The translations under genes and the position numbers were made by a program. A model generated the notes under the pieces. That model was not told the DNA's origin and searched no databases. It saw nothing but the letters and a program-made list of their open reading frames with translations. This document shows, in pieces, positions 17,570 through 24,991 of a stretch of 64,000 bases of DNA. Numbering within the stretch: position 1 is the stretch's first letter; each line of letters starts with the position of its first letter. The DNA is from Bradyrhizobium guangzhouense (GTDB lineage Bacteria > Pseudomonadota > Alphaproteobacteria > Rhizobiales > Xanthobacteraceae): contig NZ_CP030053.1 of the NCBI RefSeq assembly GCF_004114955.1, positions 5,394,001-5,458,000 on the forward strand. Direction: 5' to 3'.

Positions 17570-18307
17570 TCACCATTTCTCGCCGAACGGACGTATCTCC
17601 ATCTCGAAGGTCCAGGCGCTCTTGGGCTGCTGGTAGAGCTGCCAATAGGCATCGGCGACGGCCGACGGCGGCATCAGCAGATCGGGGTTGTCGAGCGCGT
17701 TCGGCCCGAGCGCCTCGAGCCGGCGCTGCCGCACCCACTCGGTGTCGACGCCGGAATCGATGATGAGATGGGCAACGTGAATATTCTTCGGCCCGAGCTC
17801 GCGCGCCATCGCCTGCGCCACGGCGCGCAGGCCAAACTTGGCACTGGCAAAGGCGGCAAAGCCGCTGCCGCCGCGCAAGCTCGCCGTCGCGCCGGTGAAG
17901 AAGATGTTGCCGCCACCACGCGGCAGCATCAACCGCGCCGCTTCGCGGCCGGCGAGGAAACCGGAATAGCAGGCCATCTCCCAGACTTTCCTGAACACGC
18001 GCTCAGTGGTGTCGAGAACAGGGAAATTGACGTTGGCGCCGACATTGAAGATGCAGACCTCCAGCGGCGCGTGTTTGTCGGCATCGTCGAGGAAGGAGAT
18101 GACCTCCTCCTCCTTGCGCGCATCCAGCGAGCGCGCGTGGATCTCGCCACCGGCGGCTTCGATGTCCTTCACCAGCGGCGCGAGCTTGTCGCCGTTGCGG
18201 CGGCCTGCGTAGATCGAGAAGCCTTCGGCGGCGAATTTCTTGGCAATCTCGGCGCCGATGAAATCGCCGGCCCCGATCACGGCCGCGGTCGCATTTCGCT
18301 TGGGCAA
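17570..18307 (-). CDS. SDR-family oxidoreductase with Phe at the catalytic Tyr position
   Basis: 245 residues from TTG 18307, which has an excellent ribosome site (GGAGGAGG); an ATG 24 bp upstream at 18331 has none, so the short form is preferred. Rossmann start VIGAGDFIGAEIAKKF, NAG-equivalent IFNVGANVNF, catalytic Ser region FFTGATASLRG. The YxxxK motif reads F-A-S-A-K (AAFASAKFGLRAVAQAMARE), so the proton-donating Tyr is replaced. The C-terminus keeps the short-chain dehydrogenase shape (HVAHLIIDSGVD). Divergent from the HxlR regulator, with a perfect palindrome between them. Confidence 0.85.
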   Translation of the reverse strand: MPKRNATAAVIGAGDFIGAEIAKKFAAEGFSIYAGRRNGDKLAPLVKDIEAAGGEIHARSLDARKEEEVISFLDDADKHAPLEVCIFNVGANVNFPVLDTTERVFRKVWEMACYSGFLAGREAARLMLPRGGGNIFFTGATASLRGGSGFAAFASAKFGLRAVAQAMARELGPKNIHVAHLIIDSGVDTEWVRQRRLEALGPNALDNPDLLMPPSAVADAYWQLYQQPKSAWTFEMEIRPFGEKW

Positions 18308-18349
18308 GGTCGCCTCCTCCGGTGAAAGCATGATTGGCTTGGAGCCTAT

Positions 18350-18366
18350 AGTTCTAAAATAGAACT
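18350..18366. promoter_or_regulatory. Palindromic operator between SDR and HxlR genes
   Basis: AGTTCTA-AAA-TAGAACT, a perfect 7-3-7 inverted repeat in the divergent intergenic region. A second, weaker inverted repeat AGTCAG...CTGACT lies at 18421-18441, just before the HxlR start. HxlR proteins bind dyad-symmetric sites in divergent promoters, which makes this the probable site for the adjacent regulator. Confidence 0.6.
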
Positions 18367-18471
18367 GTCAAACTTCTCCGTCAGATGTTAGCGTATCGTG
18401 CAAATTGCGCTGGTCATTCAAGTCAGTTCCTTTTTCTGACTGACTGACCGGGCCATGGCGGAGACAGGATC

Positions 18472-18936
18472 ATGAAATGGGACACGCTGGACGAGGAGCC
18501 CTGCTCGCTCGCCCGCACCGTCGCCGTGGTCGGCGACCGCTGGACGCTTCTCATCCTGCGCGAATGTTTTTTGCGCGTGCGACGCTTCGAGGCGTTTCAG
18601 TCCTCGCTGCAGATCACCCGGCACCTGCTCTCGGAGCGGCTGAAGAAGCTGGTGCGTTTCGGCATCCTGCGCCGCGTCCCCTATTCCGAGGCGCCGAAGC
18701 GCTACGAATACATCCTCACGCAGAAAGGCCTCGACCTCTATCCCGTGATCATGGCGATGGTGCATTGGGGCGACACCCACATGGGCGACGAGCGCGGCCG
18801 CCCGTTGCTGCACGAGCACAAGAGTTGCGGCAAGCTGTTCGACCCGGTCATGGTCTGCTCCGAATGCGGCGAGGTACTGCATGCCAGGCAGGTGCATGTG
18901 CATGCGGGGCCGGGGCAACGGGAGGCAATTGCATAA
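18472..18936 (+). CDS. HxlR-family winged-helix transcriptional regulator
   Basis: 154 residues. HxlR domain with the typical N-terminal Cys (EEPCSLARTVAVVGDRWTLL), recognition region SSLQITRHLLSERLKKLVRF and wing RVPYSEAPKRYEYILTQKG. A C-terminal extension carries CGKLFDPVMVCSECGEVLHA, a possible Cys-based metal or redox site (three Cys, plus the N-terminal one). These regulators often sense electrophiles or quinones through Cys residues and control a divergent oxidoreductase, which fits the SDR and flavin-enzyme genes on the other strand. The stop is followed at once by the palindromic repeat that hosts the IS. Confidence 0.9.
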   Translation: MKWDTLDEEPCSLARTVAVVGDRWTLLILRECFLRVRRFEAFQSSLQITRHLLSERLKKLVRFGILRRVPYSEAPKRYEYILTQKGLDLYPVIMAMVHWGDTHMGDERGRPLLHEHKSCGKLFDPVMVCSECGEVLHARQVHVHAGPGQREAIA

Positions 18937-18971
18937 GCAGCTCGAAACACAGGTGTCATGCCCCGGCTTGA

Positions 18972-20247
18972 CCCACGGGTGTCCGGTTCGATTGTTGTGG
19001 ACAGGGTGCATGACGGGGATTCTTCTGTGTTTCGAGCGCTTCGCACACGTTCGAGACACGGAAGGAAGTCCACGCCATGCGGCATCAGAATAGCGTATTT
19101 CACAGTCTAACGAAGCAAATCCCTTGGTCTAAGTTCGAACAGGTCGTGGAGAAGTACGGGGCCGATCGATTGGTGCGCAAGTTGACGACGAAGCGCCACT
19201 TTATTGCACTGCTGTATGGGCAATTGAGCGGCTCGACGAGCCTGCGGGAGATCGTGACTGGGATGGCAAGCCACGAGACGCGGCTTTATCACGTGGGGGC
19301 GGCGCCGGTGAAGCGCTCGACGATGTCGGACGCCAACTCGCAGCGACCTTGGCAGGTGTTCAGCGAGCTGTTCGCACAGATGCTGCCGCAGGCGCATCGC
19401 GGGCTGCGGCGGGCAACCGCGGATGCGGTCCGCCTGATTGATTCTACCAGTATTAGGCTCTCCAGCCTGAGCGAGAGCTGGGCGACATTTTCGGCCGATG
19501 TGTTCGGGGCCAAGGCGCATATCGTCTACGATCCGAATGCCGATCGGCCGGTTTACTTTGCGGTGACGCCAGCCAACGTCAACGACATCACGGCTGCGAA
19601 GGCCATGCCGATTGAGCTGGGCGCAACCTACGTCTACGACCTCGGTTACTACGATTATGGCTGGTGGGCGAAGCTCGATGAGGCCGGCTGCCGCTTCGTG
19701 ACGCGGTTGAAGAAGAACACTCCGCTCGACGTGATAAGGGAGAACCACGTCTCCAAGAACAGCAATATTGTGAGCGACCGGATCGGTCACTTGCCGGCCC
19801 GCCTCGCCAACAGCCGCAAGAATCCGCTGCAAGTTCCGGTCAGGGAGATCTGCGTCGTCATTGAGAGCGGCAAGCAGTTGCGTATCGTGACCAATGATCT
19901 CGACGCGTCGGCAGAAGAGATCGCCGAGCTCTACAAACAGCGCTGGCAGATCGAATTGTTCTTCCGCTGGGTCAAGCAGACGCTTCGAATCAGGCATTTT
20001 ATCGGCGTCTCCGAGAACGCAGTCCGCATTCAGATCGCCATCGCCCTGATCGCGTTTCTCCTCCTGCGCATGGCCCAGCTCGCTCAAAAAGCGGTACACA
20101 GTCCCCTCGAATTTGCCCGGCTCGTCCGCACCAATCTCATGCACAGACGTCCGATCAACAACTTGCTCGAACCTCTGCAGTCCGTCCCTATCAACCAAAA
20201 CCAGTTGAACCTTGGACTATACTTCCAATGAACCGGACACCCGTGGG
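18972..20247 (+). mobile_element. IS4-family insertion sequence with intact ends
   Basis: 1276 bp bounded by perfect 18-bp terminal inverted repeats, CCCACGGGTGTCCGGTTC at 18972-18989 and its complement at 20230-20247. It is flanked by a 5-bp direct repeat CTTGA (18967-18971 and 20248-20252), the likely target duplication. It carries one intact transposase gene, so it may still be active. Family assignment rests on the transposase Y-(2)-R-(3)-E-(6)-K signature. Confidence 0.88.
19077..20231 (+). CDS. IS4-family DDE transposase
   Basis: 384 residues, full length for this group. An N-terminal DUF4372-like region (residues ~1-75, WSKFEQVVEKYGADRLVRKL), then the DDE catalytic core: first Asp in RLIDSTSIRL, second Asp in TYVYDLGYYDYGWW, and Glu in the IS4 signature YKQRWQIELFFRWVK, which fits Y-(2)-R-(3)-E-(6)-K exactly. 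It ends within 2 bp of the right inverted repeat. No frameshift or internal stop is seen, and the element's inverted repeats match perfectly, which argues for recent insertion. Confidence 0.92.
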   Translation: MRHQNSVFHSLTKQIPWSKFEQVVEKYGADRLVRKLTTKRHFIALLYGQLSGSTSLREIVTGMASHETRLYHVGAAPVKRSTMSDANSQRPWQVFSELFAQMLPQAHRGLRRATADAVRLIDSTSIRLSSLSESWATFSADVFGAKAHIVYDPNADRPVYFAVTPANVNDITAAKAMPIELGATYVYDLGYYDYGWWAKLDEAGCRFVTRLKKNTPLDVIRENHVSKNSNIVSDRIGHLPARLANSRKNPLQVPVREICVVIESGKQLRIVTNDLDASAEEIAELYKQRWQIELFFRWVKQTLRIRHFIGVSENAVRIQIAIALIAFLLLRMAQLAQKAVHSPLEFARLVRTNLMHRRPINNLLEPLQSVPINQNQLNLGLYFQ

Positions 20248-20358
20248 CTTGACCGGAGCATCCAATACGCCGTGGCGTCTCGATTCAAGCACAACTCTCT
20301 CTGGAATACTGGATCGCCCGGTCAAGCCGGGCGATGACACCGAGGATGGGATACGCTC

Positions 20359-21978
20359 TTAGTGCCCCCGCGCCGGCGCGCCGAGATTGATCGGGCGCAG
20401 CACGGCTGCGGTCGGAATCATCAGCACGGCGATGATCGCAAGCGTCCAGAACACGTCGATGTAAGCGAGGAAGTCGACCTGCTGCTGGAGGGTTTTGCCG
20501 ACCCAGGCGACCGCCTGCGACGCCGCATCGCTGGCATTGGAGCCCTGGGCCTGGAAGTAGCGCGTCATCGCGTCGATGGTCTGCTGGTAGCCGAGGTCGG
20601 ATGGTGCGGCGCGCTCGATCAAGCGGCTCTGATGGAATTGCTGGCGCTGCGCCAGGATCGTCTGCGCCAGCGCCACACCCATGGAGCCACCGATGTTGCG
20701 GGCGACGTTGATCAGCGCGGAGGCCTGGTTGGTCTTGTCGGGCGGCACGCCGTCATAGGAGGCCGTCGTCACCGGCAGGAACAGGAAGGGAAGGCCGATG
20801 GCGAGAAAGATGCGGGCCAGCGCCGCGTAGCCGTAGGTGATGTCGCCATTGAGCCCGGTCAGATGCCACATCGAGAATGCCACGACCGCGGCGCCGAACA
20901 TGATGAGATATTTCGGCTGCACCGTGCCGACCAGGCGGCCGACGACCGGCATCAGCATCAGCGTTGCGATGCCGCCGGGCGACAGAGCGAGCCCCGCCAG
21001 CAGCGCCGTATAATTCAGCTCGGTCTGAAGCAGTTGCGGGAGAAGCTGCGTGGTCGAGATCAGCACCGCACCGGTGCCGAGCATGACCAGGAAGCAGGCG
21101 CCGAACTGCCGCCGGCCGAGCAGCCGGATGTCGACAATGGGATCCTCGCGCGTCAGCTCCCACGGGATCAGCGCGAGCAGCGACACGGCCGACAGCACCG
21201 CGAAGGCGACGATCAAGTTGGAGCCGAACCAGTCGTTGCGCTGGCCTTCATCGAGCACGTATTCGAGCGAGCCGAGCCCGATCGCGACGAGAAGAAATCC
21301 GATGTAGTCGACGCGCAAGCCCTTGCTCAGCAGCTTCTCCCGCTCCTCCTCCGCGCCCGACGGCTCCTTGACCAGCGTCCCGACCAGGAACAGCGAGAGC
21401 AGTCCCATCGGCACATTGATCAGGAACACCCAGTGCCAGCTGTAGGTATCGGTGATCCAGCCGCCGAGCGTCGGCCCGATCACCGGTGCGACGACCACCG
21501 CGACGCCGTAGATCGCGAAGGCCTGTCCGCGCTTCTGCGGCGGGAAAGAGTCGGCGAGGATCGCCTGCTCGCTGGTGGCCATGCCGCCGCCGCCGAGCCC
21601 CTGCAAGATGCGAAACAATACCAGCGACTGCAAATTCCAGGCGAAGCCGCACAGCAGCGAAGACACCGTGAAGGTCGCCACGCACATCATGTAGAAGCGC
21701 TTGCGGCCGATCACGGTCGACAGCCAGCCGGAGATCGACAGCACGATGGCGTTGGCGACGAGGTAGCTGGTGATGACGTAGGTGCTCTCGTCGATGCCGA
21801 CCGCGAGCGCGCCGGCGATGTGGCGCAGCGCGACATTGGCGATGGTGGTGTCGAGCACTTCCATGAAGGTCGCGATCGAAACCACGAAGGCAATGAGATA
21901 AGGATTATGCCCGCCGGCCGCCGAGCGCTCCGGCGACCAGGCACCCGTGGACGCGTCGTGTCGCGTGGCGTCCGTCAT
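20359..21978 (-). CDS. emrB: DHA2-family multidrug efflux MFS transporter (EmrB-like)
   Basis: 539 residues with 14 predicted membrane segments, typical for DHA2/EmrB drug:H+ antiporters. Motif A equivalent GWLSTVIGRKRFYMM, motif C-type GPTLGGWITDTYSWHWVFLI in the fifth segment, and DTTIANVALRHIAG in segment 1. It forms a tripartite pump with the HlyD-type partner encoded immediately upstream, whose stop overlaps this start (ATGA), and probably with an outer-membrane channel encoded elsewhere. The likely role is export of hydrophobic toxicants or plant phenolics. No local TetR/MarR gene is visible. Confidence 0.92.
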   Translation of the reverse strand: MTDATRHDASTGAWSPERSAAGGHNPYLIAFVVSIATFMEVLDTTIANVALRHIAGALAVGIDESTYVITSYLVANAIVLSISGWLSTVIGRKRFYMMCVATFTVSSLLCGFAWNLQSLVLFRILQGLGGGGMATSEQAILADSFPPQKRGQAFAIYGVAVVVAPVIGPTLGGWITDTYSWHWVFLINVPMGLLSLFLVGTLVKEPSGAEEEREKLLSKGLRVDYIGFLLVAIGLGSLEYVLDEGQRNDWFGSNLIVAFAVLSAVSLLALIPWELTREDPIVDIRLLGRRQFGACFLVMLGTGAVLISTTQLLPQLLQTELNYTALLAGLALSPGGIATLMLMPVVGRLVGTVQPKYLIMFGAAVVAFSMWHLTGLNGDITYGYAALARIFLAIGLPFLFLPVTTASYDGVPPDKTNQASALINVARNIGGSMGVALAQTILAQRQQFHQSRLIERAAPSDLGYQQTIDAMTRYFQAQGSNASDAASQAVAWVGKTLQQQVDFLAYIDVFWTLAIIAVLMIPTAAVLRPINLGAPARGH

Positions 21979-23132
21979 CGCACCCTGGTCCAGGGCACGA
22001 CCGACATGCCGGGACCAACAGGCAGATCCGCCGGCCAGTTGTCGACCACGATCTTCACCGGAACGCGTTGCACCACCTTGACGTAATTGCCGGTGGCATT
22101 CTCCGCCGGCAGCAGGCTGAACGCAGTGCCGGAGCCCGGCTGCACGGAATCGACATGGCCGGTGAGCTTGCGCCCGGGATAGGCGTCGATGCGGATCTCG
22201 ACCGGCTGACCCGGCCGCATGTCGGCGAGTTGGGTCTCCTTATAGTTCGCGACGATCCAGACATCGTCGGGGACGAACATCATCAGGCTCTGCCCTGCGG
22301 TGACGAACGTGCCCTTGGCGCCCGAGAGCTTGACGACCCGGCCGGGCTGCGCGGCGACGACGCGGGTGTATTGCAGGTTCAGCCTGGCCTGGTCGAGCTG
22401 TGCCTGCGACTGCTCGAGTTGCGCCTTGGCGCCTTCCAGCTGCGCTTGCAGCGTCTTGATACCGACCTGGGCAACGGCGACCGCGGTCTTGCTGCGCTCG
22501 GTGTTGGCCTGTTGCGACTGCAGATCGGAGCGCGTCTGCTGCTGACGCTGCACGGTGCCGGCGCCCTTCTCGACCAGATCCTGTGCGCGGTTGAACTCCT
22601 CCTGCGAGAACTGAAGCTGCGCCTGCGCCTGCTCGAGCTGCGCCTGGGCCTGCTTGATCTGCTCCGCTTGCGAATCGATCTGCGCCGCCACATTGGCGAT
22701 GTTGGCCTTGGAGACCTCGACCTGCGCTTGAGCCTGATCGACGGCGATGCGATAATCGCGCTCGTCGATCTTGGCGAGGACATCGCCGGCATTGACATGC
22801 TGGTTGTCAGTGACAGGGATATCGGTCACGTAGCCGCCGACTTTCGAGGCCACGGAGAAGCTGCGCGCGGCGACGAAGGCATCGTCGGTGGATTCGTAGT
22901 GGCGGACCGCGAGCCAATACAGCAGCCCGCCGACCAAAGCCGCGATCAACACAATGGCGCCGACGGTTGCGAGCAGCCAATGCTCACGGGCCCGCTCGCG
23001 CAGCGTCGGAGTTTTCTCCGGCTTGCCGCGTTGCTCCTTGGTCTCGTGCTTGGCATCGGGCGACGTCTTTGGAGCTTCCACCTTCTGCGGCTGCTCCGCG
23101 GACGGCCCACGCTCCCGGGTTTGAGCATCCAC
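21975..23132 (-). CDS. emrA: HlyD-family membrane fusion protein (EmrA-like)
   Basis: Periplasmic adaptor of the EmrAB-type pump; 385 residues from GTG 23132 (AAGGTG upstream), or 404 from GTG 23189, which has no ribosome site. Cytoplasmic charged N-terminus (~residues 1-50), one membrane anchor (WLLATVGAIVLIAALVGGLL), biotinyl-lipoyl half-motif (YESTDDAFVAARSFSVASKV), a long Gln/Ala-rich coiled coil (~120-245, repeated EQAQAQLQ-type heptads), then the second lipoyl half and beta-barrel (RVVKLSGAKGTFVTAGQSLM). First gene of the two-gene operon. Confidence 0.9.
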   Translation of the reverse strand: MDAQTRERGPSAEQPQKVEAPKTSPDAKHETKEQRGKPEKTPTLRERAREHWLLATVGAIVLIAALVGGLLYWLAVRHYESTDDAFVAARSFSVASKVGGYVTDIPVTDNQHVNAGDVLAKIDERDYRIAVDQAQAQVEVSKANIANVAAQIDSQAEQIKQAQAQLEQAQAQLQFSQEEFNRAQDLVEKGAGTVQRQQQTRSDLQSQQANTERSKTAVAVAQVGIKTLQAQLEGAKAQLEQSQAQLDQARLNLQYTRVVAAQPGRVVKLSGAKGTFVTAGQSLMMFVPDDVWIVANYKETQLADMRPGQPVEIRIDAYPGRKLTGHVDSVQPGSGTAFSLLPAENATGNYVKVVQRVPVKIVVDNWPADLPVGPGMSVVPWTRVR

Positions 23133-23272
23133 GGTGAACACCTTGATCGGGACTTTGGCTTGACGAACGGCCTGGTGCCGTGCGCGCACGCCGGGAGCCT
23201 AACCTTAGCCTCAACGCATGGTTCCGGGTCGTGGGAGCACCGCCGTCATTCGTGAATGCATTGCACAGAAAA

Positions 23273-23300
23273 GAAGCGCGGCCTGTTCCGACCGCGCTTC
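23273..23300 (-). terminator. Rho-independent terminator of the small-protein/PRC transcript
   Basis: Perfect 9-bp stem GAAGCGCGG/CCGCGCTTC with a 10-nt loop. Read on the minus strand it is followed by TTTTCT. It lies 23 bp past the stop of the 52-residue gene. Confidence 0.8.
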
Positions 23301-23322
23301 GTAGATGGCCCGGCGCGCTTGC

Positions 23323-23481
23323 TCAGTGCGTCTTGGTCTCGTGCCATTTCTCCAGGTCCGGCTTTTTGTCGCCGGACTTTTGCTCTTTCTCCGGATTGCC
23401 CCGCCAGGGCTTGTCCGTCTGGGCGTGGGATCCCCAGTCGTTCTGCTGGCGGGGGTCGTCGGTGGGCTTTTCCTTGCTCAT
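23323..23481 (-). CDS. Short hydrophilic stress-type protein
   Basis: 52 residues, MSKEKPTDDPRQQNDWGSHA, followed by QTDKPWRGNPEKEQKSGDKK and ending in WHETKTH. Highly charged with no hydrophobic stretch, probably disordered, like other short Bradyrhizobium stress proteins. It starts 27 bp after the PRC-barrel stop on the same strand and ends before a strong terminator, so the two form one transcript. Likely driven by the EcfG-type promoter ahead of the PRC gene. Confidence 0.7.
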   Translation of the reverse strand: MSKEKPTDDPRQQNDWGSHAQTDKPWRGNPEKEQKSGDKKPDLEKWHETKTH

Positions 23482-23508
23482 CGGGTCTCGCTTTGTCTGC
23501 ATCGAGGG

Positions 23509-23883
23509 TTAAGCGAACGGAACGCCGTAATAGGCATTGATGCCGCGCATTGCGGCGTCATCACCCCAGTTCCAGTCCGCGCGCTCGCCATATTTCGGCG
23601 CGCCTTCGAGCGCCCCGGCGGTGATCCCGGTGACATAACCACCCAGCTCGGTGTCGTATTTCAGCGATTGCCAGGGCAACGGATAATGATCGTTGCCGAG
23701 CCCCAAAAAACCGCCGAAGCCGAGCACGGCATAGGACACCCTGCCGCTGACCTTGTCGATCATCACACGTTCGATCGAACCGATCCGGTTGCGATCGGCA
23801 CCGTAGACCGATGTTCCCTCGACCTTGTCGCTGCCGATCAACCGGCCCATCTCGCTGCGGTCCATCTCGCCTTGATTCAACAT
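23509..23883 (-). CDS. PRC-barrel domain protein
   Basis: 124 residues. One PRC-barrel (residues ~15-85: LIGSDKVEGTSVYGADRNRI, GSIERVMIDKVSGRVSYAVL, HYPLPWQSLKYD), the small beta-barrel also found in RimM and photosynthetic reaction centre H subunits. Stand-alone copies are frequent in stress regulons; their molecular role is unknown. ATG 23883 is chosen by the domain start; longer in-frame readings are shadows across the divergent promoter region. A GGAAC-N17-AGTT promoter lies upstream on the minus strand. Confidence 0.85.
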   Translation of the reverse strand: MLNQGEMDRSEMGRLIGSDKVEGTSVYGADRNRIGSIERVMIDKVSGRVSYAVLGFGGFLGLGNDHYPLPWQSLKYDTELGGYVTGITAGALEGAPKYGERADWNWGDDAAMRGINAYYGVPFA

Positions 23884-23914
23884 GTCTGTTCTCCACTCAG
23901 CCAATGTGAGGATC

Positions 23915-23940
23915 AACTTGCGCGGATGGATGATCGTTCC
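23915..23940 (-). promoter_or_regulatory. EcfG-type promoter of the PRC-barrel gene
   Basis: On the minus strand GGAAC (23936-23940), a 17-bp spacer and AGTT (23915-23918), 32 bp before the PRC-barrel ATG. It is one of two back-to-back stress promoters in the 153-bp divergent gap. Confidence 0.5.
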
Positions 23941-23973
23941 AGAATACTGCGTGCGGCATCTCGCGGCCGGGCA

Positions 23974-23998
23974 GGAACCCTGCCGCTTACGCATGGTT
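23974..23998 (+). promoter_or_regulatory. EcfG-type promoter of the 75-residue gene
   Basis: GGAAC (23974-23978), 16-bp spacer, GGTT (23995-23998); the ATG follows at 24037. Confidence 0.6.
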
Positions 23999-24036
23999 CT
24001 CAATGCTCGCATCAGGAAACCGAGGTGAGGTGAACC

Positions 24037-24264
24037 ATGAGCGACTTTCGCGACATTCAGCACGGCGTCAACGACCCCGTCGACGGCGTCGACGTGAAGC
24101 GTCAGATCAACACCAACCAGACGCCGCATGAGCGGGCGCAGCGCCATGCCGACGTGCGCGCCGAACCGTCGGCCTCGCCGTCCGAGCCGTTCCTCCCCGA
24201 GCGGCTGCGGCGGAAGCCGACCGATCCGATCAATCCCCGCACCGGCCGTCACCCGACGGATTAG
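24037..24264 (+). CDS. Short hydrophilic stress-type protein
   Basis: 75 residues rich in Asp, Arg, Pro and His (MSDFRDIQHGVNDPVDGVDV, ..KPTDPINPRTGRHPTD), without hydrophobic segments and probably disordered. ATG 24037 follows GAGGTGAGG. It is preceded by a good EcfG-type promoter, and its stop codon overlaps the -35 element of the next one. No family with known function was recognised. Confidence 0.72.
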   Translation: MSDFRDIQHGVNDPVDGVDVKRQINTNQTPHERAQRHADVRAEPSASPSEPFLPERLRRKPTDPINPRTGRHPTD

Positions 24265-24288
24265 GAACCTCGGTCCCGAAGCCGTGTT
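24264..24288 (+). promoter_or_regulatory. EcfG-type promoter of the first DUF4142 gene
   Basis: GGAAC (24264-24268), 16-bp spacer, TGTT (24285-24288); the ATG follows at 24347. The -35 element starts on the last base of the previous stop codon. Confidence 0.55.
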
Positions 24289-24346
24289 GGTCGCCGCAAA
24301 GCTTCGCGCGGCAAGCGGCCGCGCGGCCGATCAGAGGGACCGGACC

Positions 24347-24898
24347 ATGAAACGTACCGTCGTCGCCCTTGCCTGCGTGCTTCTCGCAGGCCCAGCTCTC
24401 GCGCAGTCGCTTGGCGAGAAGACCGGCGTCAATTCGGCGCTCGGCGTCGCGCCCGCGACCGCCGATTTCGTCAAGGAGGTCGCCGTCAGCGACATGTTCG
24501 AAATCGAATCCAGCAAGCTCGCCGAGCAAAAGGGCAACGCGCAGGAGAAGGGCTTTGCGCAGCAGATGGTCACCGACCACACCAAGACCAGCAGCGAGCT
24601 GAAGGGCCTGGTCGGCAACGGCAAGGTCCAGGCGACCCTGCCGACAGCCCTGGATAGCTCCCATCAGAGCAAGCTCGACAAGCTCAAGAACGCAAGCGGC
24701 AAGGATTTCAGCTCGGACTATAACTCGTATCAGGTCAGCGCTCATGAGGATGCGATCTCGCTGTTCGACCGCTATGCGAAGGGCGGCGACAATGCCGCGC
24801 TGAAGGACTGGGCCGGCAAGACGCTGCCGGCGCTCAGGCATCATCTCGACATGGCCAAGGAGCTTGGCACGGCGCCGAGCGTCGGACAGTCGAAATAA
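24347..24898 (+). CDS. Periplasmic DUF4142 protein
   Basis: 183 residues: signal peptide MKRTVVALACVLLAGPALAQ, then a four-helix ferritin-like DUF4142 domain (ADFVKEVAVSDMFEIESSKL, QEKGFAQQMVTDHTKTSSEL, HEDAISLFDRYAKGGDN, TLPALRHHLDMAKEL). Paired Glu and His residues in helices 1, 2 and 4 could hold a metal, as in related DUF305/DUF4142 proteins, but activity is unknown. ATG 24347 opens the signal peptide. A second DUF4142 protein is encoded at 29178-29690. EcfG-type control is likely. Confidence 0.85.
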   Translation: MKRTVVALACVLLAGPALAQSLGEKTGVNSALGVAPATADFVKEVAVSDMFEIESSKLAEQKGNAQEKGFAQQMVTDHTKTSSELKGLVGNGKVQATLPTALDSSHQSKLDKLKNASGKDFSSDYNSYQVSAHEDAISLFDRYAKGGDNAALKDWAGKTLPALRHHLDMAKELGTAPSVGQSK

Positions 24899-24991
24899 GA
24901 CCCTTGCGAAAGACGTCGGCTCAGCCGGCGTCCGCCGTTAGCAACAATGCTTCTCTCCGCGGGTTGGGACTGCAAACTCGCGGAGACCCTC

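Larger units (their letters stand above)
18952..20341. repeat. Palindromic intergenic element interrupted by the IS
   Basis: The left arm begins GGTGTCATGCCCCGGCTTGA (18952-18971) and, after removal of the IS, continues CCGGAGCATCCA. The right arm (20310-20341) is its near inverted complement, TGGATCGCCCGGTCAAGCC then GGGCGATGACACC. Joined, the element is about 110 bp with ~30-bp imperfect arms. This is the kind of palindromic intergenic repeat that recurs in Bradyrhizobium genomes. Confidence 0.65.

Noticed and set aside
20362..22086. 574-codon open frame antisense to emrB
   Set aside because: Same high-G+C shadow effect; the emrB frame has 14 membrane helices and family motifs.
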